64,000 nucleotides of DNA from Mesostigma viride (GCA_009746045.1 RPFO01000065.1:4909368-4973367); one strand, 5' to 3'; counted from the stretch's first letter, positions 9,434 to 21,344 are shown. Notes: generated by a model not told the origin, from the letters alone. Program-made: numbers and translations.

Positions 9434-11745
9434 TGTTGTTACGTCCCAGCCCAGACTACTACTCTGAGCTACGTAGCGAAAGATCCACCATGCCGGAATT
9501 AGGAATAATCAAGGTAGCCTAACGTAGATTGCGCTTCACGACGTGAGTCGTGAGACTGATATCTGGCACCGCGGCTTGATGCCAAGCTAATTGATACACA
9601 CTTATAATGGCTAGCAATACCAATTACAAATGGATAGTTGCCCCAGGTTCAATATGAAGGCGTCATCGCACTTTACATTCATTAAACCAAGAGAGGACGA
9701 GACTCTCGTCCTTGGACTAATTTAACCTAGGCCTGTGGCTGCGCAGATATAGCGCCGCTCCTCTAGAGAATTCCAAAGCATGCATTCCACGCAAGATCCT
9801 TGGGCCGACATCGACCCTCAATCAACTACAGGATCCACGCATATAAGTACAGGCAAGATCTCAACTGCCGCGGCGCGACTGCACCGGCCCCTAGAAGGTC
9901 ACACATAACGACCTAGGACCAAATAACTAGTCCAAATCACATGACTACCAAAATCCATACAAACTAGAACAACAAGCCAAACTGCCTTAGCCCCTAAATG
10001 GTCTTGCTGCCGATTTTCCGCCAAAAAGTGACTTACAGCCGATTTGTCGGCACCTACTCGGGGGACCAGTTTGCAAGAATACTATTGGGAATTAGGAAAC
10101 GTTTAGCTGAGAAGAATGAAAGTTTATAAGTTTCTCCAGAACATGATACTAGGGTTTGCTATATTTTGACCAAGTTTAACAGGTGTTCCAGACCGTCAAA
10201 GTACAAGGGGTCAGGGTACTTTTTCACGTACAACGTGCATTCCGGAAAACGACGACCTGGCCATGGCGGCTTGCGCCCACGCATGGCATTTACGTTTGCG
10301 TTCGAATTTTCTGGCCAAACTTAGGATATTGATTTTATACGTCCTAAAGATCATACAGGCCAATTTTTGGTTCGCGGGAATGCCATTTGATAGGTGTCGG
10401 CAGCGTTCTTGCTGGAAAAAACTGCGATCAGGCCGGACGATAGAAACGTTGACAGCAATACCTTTCCGGCGTATTTTAAAGGATATATCGGTTTCTTTGT
10501 ACTTTTTATGATACATATTAGTCGTAAACGTGCAAGGGTGGCCAGAAATCGCCGAATCCAGCGACCATGCTGCACAACTTTGGTGTGCCGAAATGCGCCA
10601 TTTTGCGGCCACCGCCTGGGCCAAGGTAACGCCATCCATGCCTGGTAAAGCTTAAGCATCGTTTTCCTATCGATGTTTGACGTTTATATATACGTTCTAG
10701 CTTGTGTAGCACATTCTTTTTGCATTATTCATGCTCTTTCTTGACCCTGGCCTGGCCCCTTTCTAAAACACCCTTCTTTAATAGATGCTTCCCTCAGTCA
10801 GTTGACCTGCCACAGGGTGATGGTGATAAGTTTTAGAGGCTGTATGGGTTTGAATACCTCCATATATGTTTGTTATACATTTCCCACACACATATTGCAT
10901 GAGTGTGAGGCAGTTGGCTGGTCTCTGTGGCATCATCAAGCATGTAACCGGTGAGTAGAAGCTTCCCATTGTCAGCATGTGCCACCAGGTGTGCTGGCCA
11001 TCACCTGGCAAGCTATAGCAGCTTAGGCCTAGTTTATCCTTGCTAGGGCAGGCTGAAATAGGCTTAAAATCACTAGTTTGTTGGTGGCTGCCTCCTAGAA
11101 TGCATGCCTTGCGTAGGGTATCCGTACCACGTTACCTACGTGCATGGACAAGGTGGCACCTGCACATAGAGGTGCCATGTAAGGGCAGTGTGATGATGCA
11201 GTTATGTTTCCCCATCATTGCGGAAGGGAAATGTATTGTTTGGCATGGTTGGGGGCCATATTAGTAGGTATTAGTAGGTAGGATGCCCACTCCTACCCCC
11301 TTGGTTGCTTTTTACCAACGGTACCCCTATGGGCTGTACTGGGTGTAACTGCTGGTATACCCACCCAAATGATGACCCCAATGGCTCAAACTGTTCAGCA
11401 ACTAATTGTTTATCATCCCTGAAGTGGTAGGTGCCTAGCTCTTACAACATAATTCAAAATGCACATTCTACCAAAAATGAAAACGCTCGTCTTGACCCCC
11501 CTGACTTTGACGGCAGTTATACATGGCCTACGATGAATATATGTGAGGTTGTGATATATCATGGCTTAGGGCAACTCATGGACATGCTTGCCCCCCAAGG
11601 ACAGCCATTGGATATTGCTAGGTTGTACAGGGGCTGGTTTACAAAATAGGTGAGTTACTGCCGATTTATCGGCAGCATTTCCGCCCATTTAGGGGTTAGG
11701 GATTTATTCCATTGTTGCGCCCGTTCTAAGGGTCGGGCCGCAACA
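9434..11745 (-). repeat. 3' LTR of element E2, split by a DNA transposon
   Basis: On the minus strand the LTR starts TGTTGCGGCC at 11745, directly after a polypurine tract, and ends ...CGTAACAACA at 9434 (TG...CA ends). Removing the inserted 9991-11695 element and one copy of its TTAG target leaves about 600 bp, similar to the 571-bp LTR of E1. The LTR abuts the LINE-B relic, so E2 probably inserted into that LINE. No matching 5' LTR was found within the window. Confidence 0.55.
9991..11695. mobile_element. Non-autonomous TIR DNA transposon, 1705 bp
   Basis: Ends are CCCCTAAATGG (9991) and CCATTTAGGGG (ends 11695), flanked on both sides by TTAG (9987-9990 and 11696-11699) as a likely 4-bp target duplication. 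Just inside both ends is TGCTGCCGAT or its complement, and a small palindrome of the form GCCGA...TCGGC (10032-10045; 11659-11676 CTGCCGAT-TT-ATCGGCAG). The interior has only short meaningless ORFs, so no transposase is encoded. The family is not assigned. Confidence 0.7.
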
Positions 11746-11760
11746 CTCCTCCCCCTCCGC
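11746..11760 (-). promoter_or_regulatory. Polypurine tract of E2
   Basis: On the minus strand GCGGAGGGGGAGGAG directly precedes TGTTGCGG, the LTR start. This is the position of the plus-strand primer of LTR retrotransposons. E1 has a G9-A-GG tract in the same place. Confidence 0.6.
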
Positions 11761-11961
11761 GGGGGTCGGTAGTCCCTACCGTACAAGAGCTATGGAAAAG
11801 ACACAAGTATTATGCGCTACTATAAGAGTACTATGTCCCAACCCCGGTCCGCCCGCGGGTTAGTAATACCAATTCCTCTAGAGGTTGATACACTGGACCA
11901 ACCCTGACGTAGTAGCATGAAACATGATGACAGGATCAATCCGCTATCCGTCACATATCTC

Positions 11962-13733
11962 TCACAACCGCATTAACGACCGGTGGCACGCCGACCGGTT
12001 GTTGCTGGCCTGACGACGTGATGGCGTCATAGTCCGAATCAGACAACCCGGATGCGACCGCAGGTCCGTCTCGAAAGCCACCTGGTATGGCGACACCTTC
12101 TGCCGGCCGACCCTAGAGAGCTCCACCCACGTGCCAGGGGGCCACATGGCCAGGAATCCGGCTAGGTACTGAGGGTGAGTGAACAACAGGGTCAGAGCCG
12201 ATTTATCCACCACCCCACAACAATGGGCACCAACGAAGTCCGCCCCCATCTTGAACACAGCGGTGCGCACGTGATCCTCATCATAGGTAGTCTTCAAGGT
12301 CCACGCAAAGTCTGGCGCCGTCTTGTCGAGGAAAGCGCGCCCATCCACTGGAGCCACCTTAGGGGGCACCACCGTGTGCGCTATCCCGTCCACATAGTAC
12401 TTCCAGTCCCACCAATCTTCCGTGCCATACCGCACTATATGCCCCACGGTGAAAGGGAGGTGCGCGCTGGACGGCTGCGGCAGCGGCACCGGCATCTGTG
12501 GTGAGAAGATCATCTCCAGCTGCTCCCAGTATGCCCCGCGGTCCACGGACCACGGCACACTAGGGTCCAGCTTGAAAAACCAGGGGCTCGGGCACATGCA
12601 TTCCGGTGGGAGCTTGGAGCGGCGGTCCCACGTTCGAAGTGCAAACGTGATTTCTCCGTACGCGGGCCCGGCCCACCATACTCCGCCACTCTGCCAACTT
12701 GAGGCTGGATAAAATCCCCCAGCGTCCATTCCTCACAAGGAGGCCCAGCCGGAGCACCGGATGCAGCATCATTGCCCACTGACGTGGCTACCGACTGGTC
12801 TGCTTGACGGCCCTGCTGAACCATCAGCTGGCGGAGGAGTTCTTGCTGATTCTGCACCGCTGCCACGAGTACATCTAAGGGAACAAAGGACCCCATTGGC
12901 ACCAGTGCGCCCGCCCCACTAGGCCCCTCCGCGGCGCGCAGTGACGCATCCGCCCTGGTGGTACTAGGGCCGCTGAGTTCCTCCGCGGAACGAGATGAAT
13001 GCAGATCAGCCCTGGCAGGCCTGGTAGGGCCGCTGGGTCCCTCCGCAGAACGCGGCGAGGGCGGTTCTGACAGCCCTGTCAGGCCGGGGGCGGGGTTCCA
13101 ACGAAACGGTGAAGATCGGTTCCAGTTGGTCCGTCGCTGCGGATCCACCCGAGCCGAGGCCTCGCCGGAGGTCTCCCACCTAGAATGCCGTGGTACCCGC
13201 TCCTGTGTTGTCTCCACCTCCGCTTGCTGCCGTCGCTGCGCTTCCTCAAGTCCGCGCGCGGCGTCCCACGTCCGCTTTCATTGCAGCCGATCGGCTCCAC
13301 GGCTGGGTCGGGGCGGTGACGAACGACGGGAGGGAAGCTCGTCGGCCCTCGCTGCTGGTTGAGATCGCGGACGCCGTGAGGACGAACGGCGGGGAACAGG
13401 TCGTTCTGGCTCGCGCCTTGTAGCTGGCCGACTCCGCTCACCCCACCCTGGCGCCCGGAGAAGGCCGGTGCTCCCGGCTGGGCTGCCGACCCCACCCCGG
13501 CCTGTCGCGGGCGGAGGTGCGTCGTAACGCACCGCGGGACGGTGTCCTGGACCGCCCACCAACGGAGGGGGGTCCCGGGGTCGGGGGTCACGTGGGGGAG
13601 AGTCGTCTGAACCATAGCCGTCGCTCCCGCTGTCTTGGTCCTCGTCGTCCATCTCCGCGATGCGATCGCAGAATGAAAGCCCGTGCCTCGTAGCTGAGCC
13701 CGGCATACACGTAGTAAGCCCACGTGTTGCCAA
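11962..13733 (-). pseudogene. E2 third-ORF protein with the shared C-terminal domain
   Basis: The minus-strand reading begins MDDEDQDSGSDGYGSDD near 13650. It runs through a Pro/Arg/Ser-rich disordered part, then a Pro/Ser/Ala part with a short helical segment (QNQQELLRQLMVQQG), then a Trp-rich part (TEDWWDWKYYVDG) and a C-terminal domain to 11962. Frame changes lie near 13280 and 12720. The last part (open from 12729) shares, with nearly fixed spacing, R155, F165, C171-G172, D175, T184, H185, Y188, F192-L193, P197, G199, W201 and Y215-Q216 with the E1 protein at 44181-45798. No known family recognised, and no CCHC knuckle, protease or RT is seen. It is followed by PPT and LTR, so it sits in the env position. 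Confidence 0.5.
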
Positions 13734-13750
13734 TTGCCTGCGTGGCCCAC

Positions 13751-14814
13751 CTTTTTTGACCGATTTTACTCAGGAATCAGGATGTTTGACAAGCTTTGAC
13801 AAGACGTTGTACCAAGATCTATACCAAGATCTACAGAGTCCGGTGTTCCCCTGGGCAGCTGGGCCTAGGGCAAACTGCTATCGTGGCAAAGGGGGCACAC
13901 GGACATGGATGAAAAAATCTGCTCATGCCCGAATCTCAGCGGAATACAAACACAATCCGGCAAGACCCGTGTCAACGGCGTCGGTGCACCGTACAGCAGT
14001 ACAGACCTGTTAGGCCTGAACTGACAATGGTCCTTGCAAAACGGCATTACTGTCAGCGTCGGTCCCAGGATCCTGCCAGATGGAAATACCTATTGATGGT
14101 TTCGGGATCCAATTAGGGAAGTCGGTATCCAATTATGTACCATATATGTAAAATGGAAAATATGTATCAGCCAATCCCCAGTTAAGTTATCCTCTTTTTC
14201 ATGGTTTGTTGATCTAAGATTCCGGGGCTTCATAAATAATATCGAAGGCTGATAAAATTATCGAAGGCAAAATAATCTGACGAAGGTAGAGAATCCTACC
14301 GCCGTCCAGAACGGATTCCGGTGCCCGGTATGTCATTTCTTTAGCAGCAGGGCAAAATCAGGGTCAGAGCATGTCAGAGGTTAGACGAGATAACTCAAGC
14401 CGCTATCGCAAGGGTAGTACAAGCCAGTGGAGGTGTCGTAGGGTTTTCAGGTCGCGTACAACGTGGCGATTGATCCAGTGTCAGCTAGATCCAGCCAAAT
14501 TAAAGTCACCAAGAGCCAACGCTGTTAGGTGCGGACACTGAACAGGATTCGCACTGCTGTACATCAAACAGCCGAGCATGGCACGCGCCTGCGTTCCGTT
14601 GTCCTGGCCCGTGGAAACGTTGGTTCATTTCCCCAAGAATCAAGTTGGTCCTTCACAACTATTCCACATTCAATGCTTCGGGCCTACGTAATATCTCTTA
14701 CGTGGGATTTCCCTTGAAGGAGGCAGAACAGCGACGACGCCGGATACGTCGTGAGCATTACTTGTTTCCATACTTGCGGCCGCCATGGTGTGTTAGAAAA
14801 AGCAGCGCCAAAAA
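13751..14814. other. Intergenic, upstream of the LOV-like gene
   Basis: No convincing coding sequence and no match to the E2 LTR. It should hold the promoter of the gene starting at 14815, but I see no clear TATA element. Confidence 0.4.
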
Positions 14815-17800
14815 ATGGGAACGGGCTTTGCTAATGTGGACCAGGATGCTCCTGGCGGACTTACGAGGATTGCTTTGGCAGCCGCCGCAGCCGCGGGAAG
14901 CGCGCGCGCTCATGGGGAGCGGGGTAATAGACCGCCGAGTGCGGGGATGACCAGGATTGCTGCCGCGGCAGCGGAAGCTGCTGCGGAAAGCAGTGCCGAG
15001 AGGGCGTCATCCCCTGTTTCTTCGCCTGCGTTCAGTCGCAGAAGGCGTTTCTCAACAAACTCTGTGGGCGTAGGTCGTGGTCGAGAAGGGATTTCCGAAG
15101 CAGGGATCCAAACTGCGGGGATTGTTAAGGCACGGCCACCATCGATGCTGTCTTTTGAGTCTGGCCCGGACGCTCCGGACGAAGATGCTCAAAAAACATT
15201 GAACGCGTTGTTAAGGTTTAGTCCCCTTGCCTTGGCGATATTTGACGTGCTCGACGATGACGGCAAGCCAGACGAGGCGCTTATCATGTTTGTAAACGAT
15301 CTATTTTTGAGCTGGACGGGATACGACATGGAGGCTGTCTACGGGTCGACATGGTATGCTTGCGGTTTCATCGTATATCTTATTGTTCATTGGTTCGTTC
15401 GTCCTTATTCATAGTGGCCCAAGGCATGTTTCTGAAGCATGCGCTTGCTAGACCGGCTTCGATGTTAGCTTTCTGTTCGCTTGTCAGTTTCCTTAACCAT
15501 CAGTGGCATGGAAAAACCTTTCTAGTACCCTGCCTCGCCGTCCAGACTATTTTGCTGTCAATATCATCGTACAGGTTTTGTGTAGTTGTCAGGGACTTAA
15601 GATTACACTCCTTCATCTGATTTTCGAATAGGGGGTAATCAGGCCTAGTACTACTAAATCAGCCCATAGTAGTACCATTGCTATATCCTATTAGTTCAGG
15701 TAGACCGAAGCCCTTGTCATTAAACCTGTGTGTCTGAAAGTCAGGTGTAGAGGGAAACCAGAATGCCTGGTGTTTGAGGGGAATGTCCAGGATCCACATT
15801 GTATGTGTAATGCCCTCAGTTGCAGCAATCAGCATGAGTTTCTCCCCGCTGGTGTCCTCCCATGCTTTCTTATTTTTGCCCCTCATACGCGCTGCGGATT
15901 GTGCATGGTGTTCCTCGCCTAGCTTTTCTTTGAGCACACGACACACATTAGGCTGGCAAGACATCGCCCGCATCTAATGTAGTTTGTCATGCTGCCGCCC
16001 TCGTCAGATTCTTTCATAGACAACCCCACCAGTCACGGAGTTTCTGCTGGCAACTGCCACATGAGAACTTCTGACACGAGGGCCCTTCGCCCTCAATAAA
16101 ACGCGAGTGTTGCCTGCCCTCACCCACACCTGCCACTCGGAACCGTGTTACGCAATGGGGAGGGTGAAACCATTGGCGCGCCCATGGCTGGCCCTTCCCC
16201 CTGCCCACCTTTGTGGCCAGTATCACCAGTAGTTTCCCAAGTCAGCCACTGATGGTTTCCAAGCTCAGAAAGCCCTTCCCCACGCCAGCTCACCGCTCCT
16301 TCCCTCCCGCACGCATGCCGCCATGATGCCGACCTCACACGCGCCTGCGATTTTCCCAGTCAGCGCATGGTGCCTCTTGCACACCTCTAGATCTGCTTCA
16401 CTCGCCCACGTGCAGATAAGAGCCTCTGGCACAGTCGCAGCCCTGAGAAAGTTGTGTCCGGCATGGGCACGCTCGTCGTCCCGGTCATCCTAGGTTCCTC
16501 CTGCCCTCTCCCATGCGTGTCCTCGGACGCTTGTTGGTCTTGCCCCAGTCGGCGAAATCATCCCCACCATGGGACCGCCCTGCACACATCATTCCGCTCT
16601 CGTGGCATTGGTGGCGGTGACATGCGTTGTTCTCTCTATCCCCCCTCCCCCCTCTTCTCCCCCTCCTCTCTCCCTCTTCTCTCTTCCTCTTGTCTGGCCT
16701 TCCGGCTCCTCTGGCCGCAGCGTGCCACGTGTATTTGCCCTTCCAGTAGCTTTTCCCTGTGGTGATAGCTTTGTTGTACTCACAGAGATCTCGCACTCCC
16801 CGTTAGTACATATATATACCCCCATGAGACACTTGCAGGCACGCGCCCGCCCAGCTTCTCCCACGTGCGCCCATCGCGGGCCATGCACGCATGCCTGCTT
16901 CCCCCCCCCCCCCCCCCCCCCCCCCCGCCCCCCCCCCCCCCCCCCCCCGTCTTCACACATTACCGCTCATACTCACACATGGCCCTACACTCAAAAAAGG
17001 AATTTTCGTTTTTTCTTCCCTCCCATGGTTCTCGCTCGTACCCTTGTATTTTTTTTTTTCACTCACCTGCACTTTCAATTCTTCCACAATTGGCTCCTGC
17101 GCCTCTCCACACACACACACACACACACACAGCCAAGACCTGCTGTCAGGCCCCAAGACCGACAAGTGGGTCTTTGCGCAGATGGCGGTGGCCATTCAGA
17201 CGTCGATGGACTTCCATGGCGAGGTGCTCATGCAGCGCAAGGGCGGCGCGCCTCTCTGGGCGGACTTCATGTGCATGCCCGTCTACGCCGCCTCAGGCAA
17301 GGTCTCGCACTACGTTGGCATCTTCGACTTCTCGCTCGTGGCCCCGGAGGGCGAGGTCCAGCGCGCGGAGATCCAGGTGTCCAAGGCCATGGCGGCGCGC
17401 GAGGCGGAAGCCAAGGCTGCAGAGCGCGCCGCGCTGTCCTCGGGCTTGGCCGGCGTGCGCCCGCCCGCCCGCCAGCGGATCAGCGTGAGCAGCCAGTCGG
17501 CGGCGTCCACGCTCGCGGTCATCCAGGAATGGATGCCCTTCCGCGAGCGCAAGTTCAGCGTGAGTGACATGAACAAGATGGGGTCGCGCACGGGCGGGAC
17601 GGTCATGGACCTGGCGAGCGACCCTGGTGGGGGGGATGGGTCCCCCGGGGGCAGCAGCGGGTATGCGCGGTACCAGCCGCTCGGCCCCGGTGGCTCCTCC
17701 CCCGGCGCCACCAGCCGCATGGGGCGTGCCACGACGGCCGCAGGGGGGCGGCGGCAGCGGCGTGATGCGGGCGAGTGCGACATCACGCCCGACACGTCGG

Positions 17801-17931
17801 TCTGGTCGCACAAGCTGCTCTCCATCCTGCGCCCGGAGACCATCCGCGACCTCTCCTGCCAGGACAAGGAGCTCCCGGGGCGGCACAACATCCACGAGTT
17901 GCGCTCCGCGCGCCGCCAGTCGGTCTTCTGA
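14815..17931 (+). CDS. LOV/PAS-like sensor protein, two exons (14815-15353, 17133-17931)
   Basis: The predicted protein is 445 aa. Exon 1 has Ala/Ser/Arg-rich disordered sequence, then a PAS core start (LLRFSPLALAIFDVLDDD, NDLFLSWTGYDMEAVYG). Exon 2 continues with LSGPKTDKWVFAQMAVAI, GEVLMQRKGGAPLWADFM and VSHYVGIFDFS, the order of a LOV domain. Splicing ACATG|GTATGC to CACAG|CCAAG creates Cys180 in GSTCQDL, the place of the LOV adduct cysteine (GxNCRFLQ). However, the usual flavin-contacting Asn/Gln positions are changed (M, A, F) and one residue is inserted before GP, so photochemistry is uncertain. The C-terminal ~190 aa are Gly/Pro/Arg-rich and unrecognised. No kinase domain is visible. 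Both exons are in phase and free of breaks. Confidence 0.75.
15354..17132 (+). other. 1.78-kb intron with poly-C and (CA)n
   Basis: Donor GTATGC at 15354; acceptor at the end of a (CA)n run (17109-17132). It contains a poly-C run of about 49 bases (16900-16948, one G inside), which is also a likely assembly weak point. No exon inside is needed, because the flanking exons join in phase. Confidence 0.6.
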
Positions 17932-18944
17932 GCTCTCGGCGGCTCGAGAGGGGTTCAAAGTCGGCTTGAAAGAAGGCTGCGCCTGGGGTTAGCTCACGCA
18001 GGCATAGAATGGGGCAGCAAAAAATTCAGGCAGGTGTCCTTGGTTCTGGGGCGGCCAAGCGCTGGGGTGACCTGCTGACTCATTGTGGCATGGTCTGCAG
18101 GCCGCTTTCTGCCCGCCTGGTAGTGTCGGGTATCCTGCCTGGCAGTTGAGTGACTGGGTGGGATTGGGTGGAAAGGAGTGGCATAGATGTGGGCTCCTGT
18201 GGCCATGTGGTTCCACGGGCCAGGTGGACGTGTGATGGGGGATGTGTCGAGAAGGTGGTGATAAGCAAATGGGTTCCTTGTGCAGGAGTGATCCCTCGGC
18301 GTCCATGCATGGTATTCGTCGGGCATGAGCATGTCATGGGCTTCTATGAGTAGGGGAGCCGACGGTTGAACCCCAGGTTTTTTGTAGAAGGCAATTTGAG
18401 GATAGCAGTAGTGTGATGAGAACAGGGGAGAAGTGAAACTTGGAATAGCGATGGGGATCAGGTATCTCGGGTGCTGGGACGAGTATCAGCATGGCCCCTC
18501 TAGGAATTATTGTTGTTCCGCTCACTACTTTTTTATTTTGCGTGGGCGACGCCACTAGGGCAGAAGCATGAGCAGCATATGCCGCAACCCAGGCTTTTGC
18601 CTTGGTGCACTGTATATTAACGGCAGATATGCAGCAGTAGAGAAAGGGCATTCTGGGTGCTAGAGGCAGCCCAGATCTGGTTTGTGGCTGAGTTTCCATC
18701 TAGGATCTAATGCCAAGTAATGGTTGATGCACTTGGCACAGCAGCAGCCATCTTGGCAATGTTCATCTTGCCAACCAGACCGGGCAGTTACTGATAAATT
18801 TTGTAATATCAAGGAATATATTTTAGGTCATAAATTTAGGAATATTTTAGGATATTAGGTGTGACATTCAATATGCACTTCTATTGCCATCTATTTACTT
18901 CTTTCTTTATTTCTTTATTCTCTCATTTACCACTTCTCTTTGTG
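17932..18944. other. Intergenic, no feature seen
   Basis: This is the 3' flank of the LOV-like gene. No convincing ORF or repeat. There is an AT-rich stretch with imperfect AATATTTTAGG repeats at 18805-18860. Confidence 0.4.
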
Positions 18945-18976
18945 CCACGAGCCACGAGGTAGGTACCCTTGGCTGA

Positions 18977-20040
18977 CGGCAAATTAATTAATTAATTAAT
19001 TAAACTCGTGCTCCCGTTGGGGAGTCACGGAGCACCGAAGTGCTTTTAATCCCTGTGTGTGCACTACAGGAGAAAGGGCAGAGACCCCCAGTCTCCTTCA
19101 TGCCAAAGGCATGCCACAGCTGCAATCGGGCGCGGCTAGCTAAAAGGACAGGCTAACGATCCGGCAAACTGTGGGTGCAATAAGATCCATGTGAGCATAT
19201 CATAGCAAGGAGCGTGGGCAAGTAATCTGAACATAGCCAGGGCGTAGCATGGCTGTACTAGAACTAGGCTAAGGCTATGGCTGGTTGTGTACCGTGCGTT
19301 GGCGGCACGTGACTAGGTGTGTTGGCACAGCTAGGCAAACATTCTAGGCATGGCTGCCTTAGCGACAGTGACTCCAATGGTTACAAGCTAGGGCTATTGC
19401 TATTCTAGCCCGCTGGGGGCGTCCACATCTTGTGGTTGATCATCAGGTCCCCGCCCCTCCAGTACACCTTGGGCTTCGGGGGGTCCTGCTTATGGCGGAG
19501 GTATTCCGGCCACAGGTCGCGTCGCTGCTGTTGCTGAGCGGGGGTTAGGTCGTCATCCAGCGTCCAGGTGAGGTCGTGCAACCGCTTGCGACGAGAGAGG
19601 AACCGCTGCTTATCCTCAGGGGAGAGGAAGGTGAGCAGGACTGGTGGGGTGGCCGCCTTGTCCCGTGAGTGGGGAAGGCGGTGGCACCCACGCAGTTCTA
19701 CCTCACCTACCAGGCCCATGAGGGTAAGAAGCTGGTTCTTGATCTCGTCAGCAAGGGAGGTTGACGTCTCACCTGGCTTCTGGGGGAAGCGACGTAGCAC
19801 CACTCGGCACTCGCGGCGAGCGCGATCGGTGACCTCCCGTTGCTGGGCCTGGCGGTGGTCCTCTGGACAGCTCCTGGAGCTTCGTGGCGATGGCGTCGGT
19901 GGCTGACGGCGTCGATGGCTGACGGCAAAGCTCATAGCTTTCACGCTTGGGCACCACGTTTGGCTGTGAATATCACAATCGCTTCGTCTTTCCAAGACGC
20001 ACACGCTGATATATATTCATTGAGAATGATAGATTACGGA
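18977..20040 (-). mobile_element. ORF1-only LINE-like element (family C), near full length
   Basis: In minus-strand order: a 5' UTR related to the other families (TAAGACG-like CTTGGAAAGACGAAGCGATT, then GAGCTTTGCCGTCAGCC), ORF1 (20004-19405), a ~400-bp 3' UTR, the hairpin-like CTCCGTGACTCCCCAACGGG, then a (TTAA)n tail at 18980-19001. The whole is about 1.06 kb with no endonuclease or RT. It sits against a plus-strand 5' UTR fragment of the same family (18947-18976, CACGAGCCACGAGGTAG). Confidence 0.65.
19405..20004 (-). CDS. LINE ORF1-type protein, family C
   Basis: 199 aa, uninterrupted. A Ser/Gln-rich N-terminal part is followed by a compact domain (ECRVVLRRFPQKPGE, LADEIKNQLLTLMGLVGEVE), then the conserved ORF1 C-terminal block: PPVLLTFLSPEDKQRFLSRR, WTLDDDLTPAQQQQRRDLWP, VYWRGGDLMI. 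This is the pattern of LINE ORF1 nucleic-acid-binding proteins (RRM/CTD type), inferred rather than searched. The 34862-35361 copy on the plus strand is its close relative. It probably binds retroelement RNA. Confidence 0.6.
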   Translation of the reverse strand: MCVLERRSDCDIHSQTWCPSVKAMSFAVSHRRRQPPTPSPRSSRSCPEDHRQAQQREVTDRARRECRVVLRRFPQKPGETSTSLADEIKNQLLTLMGLVGEVELRGCHRLPHSRDKAATPPVLLTFLSPEDKQRFLSRRKRLHDLTWTLDDDLTPAQQQQRRDLWPEYLRHKQDPPKPKVYWRGGDLMINHKMWTPPAG

Positions 20041-20047
20041 GGTGAGA

Positions 20048-21036
20048 TTAAAAAAATTAAATTAAATTATAACATGCCTCCGTGGGGGGGTCATGTAGCA
20101 CATATTCCATGATGTATGGGGTGGAGGAAGCCGCGTGATCGAACTATCCTAACTCTATCTAGAAAAGCCTAACTACACTACTCATCAAAACGCCTCCTCC
20201 GCTTGGGGGGAGGTGGCTTGCCCACAGGGTCGGGCGTGTGCGCCTTGACAATCTTCTTCCACCGCGTCTTGTCCTGCATGGCAGTCCAAAGACGGGAGAG
20301 AGAGTGGATGCGGTGCTCAAACTGGGCTGGGACCACTAGGTCGTCCAGCAACATCTGAACGTAGTTGGTGACAGGTTTCCCTACCCTTTTGGGAATGTCC
20401 GCGGGGCCAGGCCAGGTCAGAATATGCCGCCCTGGCTGTCCAAGCCGCTGGGGGCCGGCCAGGCCAAGGGTGGTGTCGACCTGGCTGGTGCGGGCAAGGT
20501 GTCCTACAAATGCTATCCTACGCTGCCTAATCTCGTCCGAAACACGAGGCATGCCATGATACAAAGACTCTGATGACGGACGCTCGGAAAAACCTACGTT
20601 AAGGACCTGCCGGAGCATCCTGTAAACTGTGCCGTCGAGCCGAGCTGCCAGTTTGGGTGGGAGTGTCCAGACTGTCCACGCCTCGGTGCCATACGTGAGC
20701 ACCGTGAGGACGAGGACCTTGAAGAGCATGCGTTTGCGGTGCCCGTCCAGGCCCTTCGAGCGCCAGTAAGGTGTGAGCGAACGGAGCTTGGCCCAGGCGA
20801 GGGCGATGCGGGTGTCCACATCGTCGGCGGTGTCAGGAAGCCAGCTCCCCAACAGCTTGAAGCGGTCGCGGAACGGGACCTCCGTCCCGTCGAGCAGGCG
20901 CGGCAGCGGTGGTTTACTGGATGCCCCGATCACCATCGCCTCAGTCTTGACACTAATCTCCAACCCCACCGCCCGCGCCTCCAGGCCCAGGCAGTCCAGC
21001 CAGGTCTGAATGTGCTCGGGGCTCTCGATGAGGGTG
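20048..21036 (-). mobile_element. LINE-B ORF2 C-terminal part and 3' end
   Basis: An open frame (21041-20178, 287 aa) reads from just after the RT YADD block: TLIESPEHIQTWLDCLGLEA, thumb region (RMLFKVLVLTVLTYGTEAWT), and the conserved tail FVGHLARTSQVDTT ... ILTWPGPADIP, ending PPPPKRRRRFDE. The 3' UTR ends with CCTCCGTGGGGGGG-type sequence and an (AATTT)n tail near 20048-20072. Upstream it continues, after a TIR insertion (21037-24915), at 24919. Confidence 0.8.
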
Positions 21037-21344
21037 CACAACGGTATGAAAGTGCCAAAAACCTACCTTATAAGCCCTACATGGAACAGATTAAGTCCAA
21101 ACATGCTAGATCTGTGCAGGCAGCATGTTTGGGACACCAATAGAAGGAATTGAACTTTCCAGATTTTTCTGACCTCGGTTGGTCTATTTTTGGCACATCT
21201 ATTTTTAGCTAAATTTCAGGTTTTATAATAAACAAATCCCGTATAGTATGCAAATAAAGAGCTCCTGGCCTGGCTGCTTGCAAGGAGACTGATGCTCATG
21301 ACTACCAACTGTGCACCAGGTCCCAAGGTCATCTGACCCCATTT

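Noticed and set aside
10211-10659. Overlapping ORFs inside the 9991-11695 element
   Set aside because: Short, on both strands, with no catalytic motif or protein-like composition.
11962-13733. Gag of a Gag-only (TR-GAG) element
   Set aside because: No CCHC knuckle or capsid pattern, and the C-terminal domain matches the E1 third ORF rather than E1 Gag.
16589-16960. Gly- and Pro-rich ORFs around the poly-C run
   Set aside because: Low-complexity translation of homopolymer and C/T-rich intron DNA.
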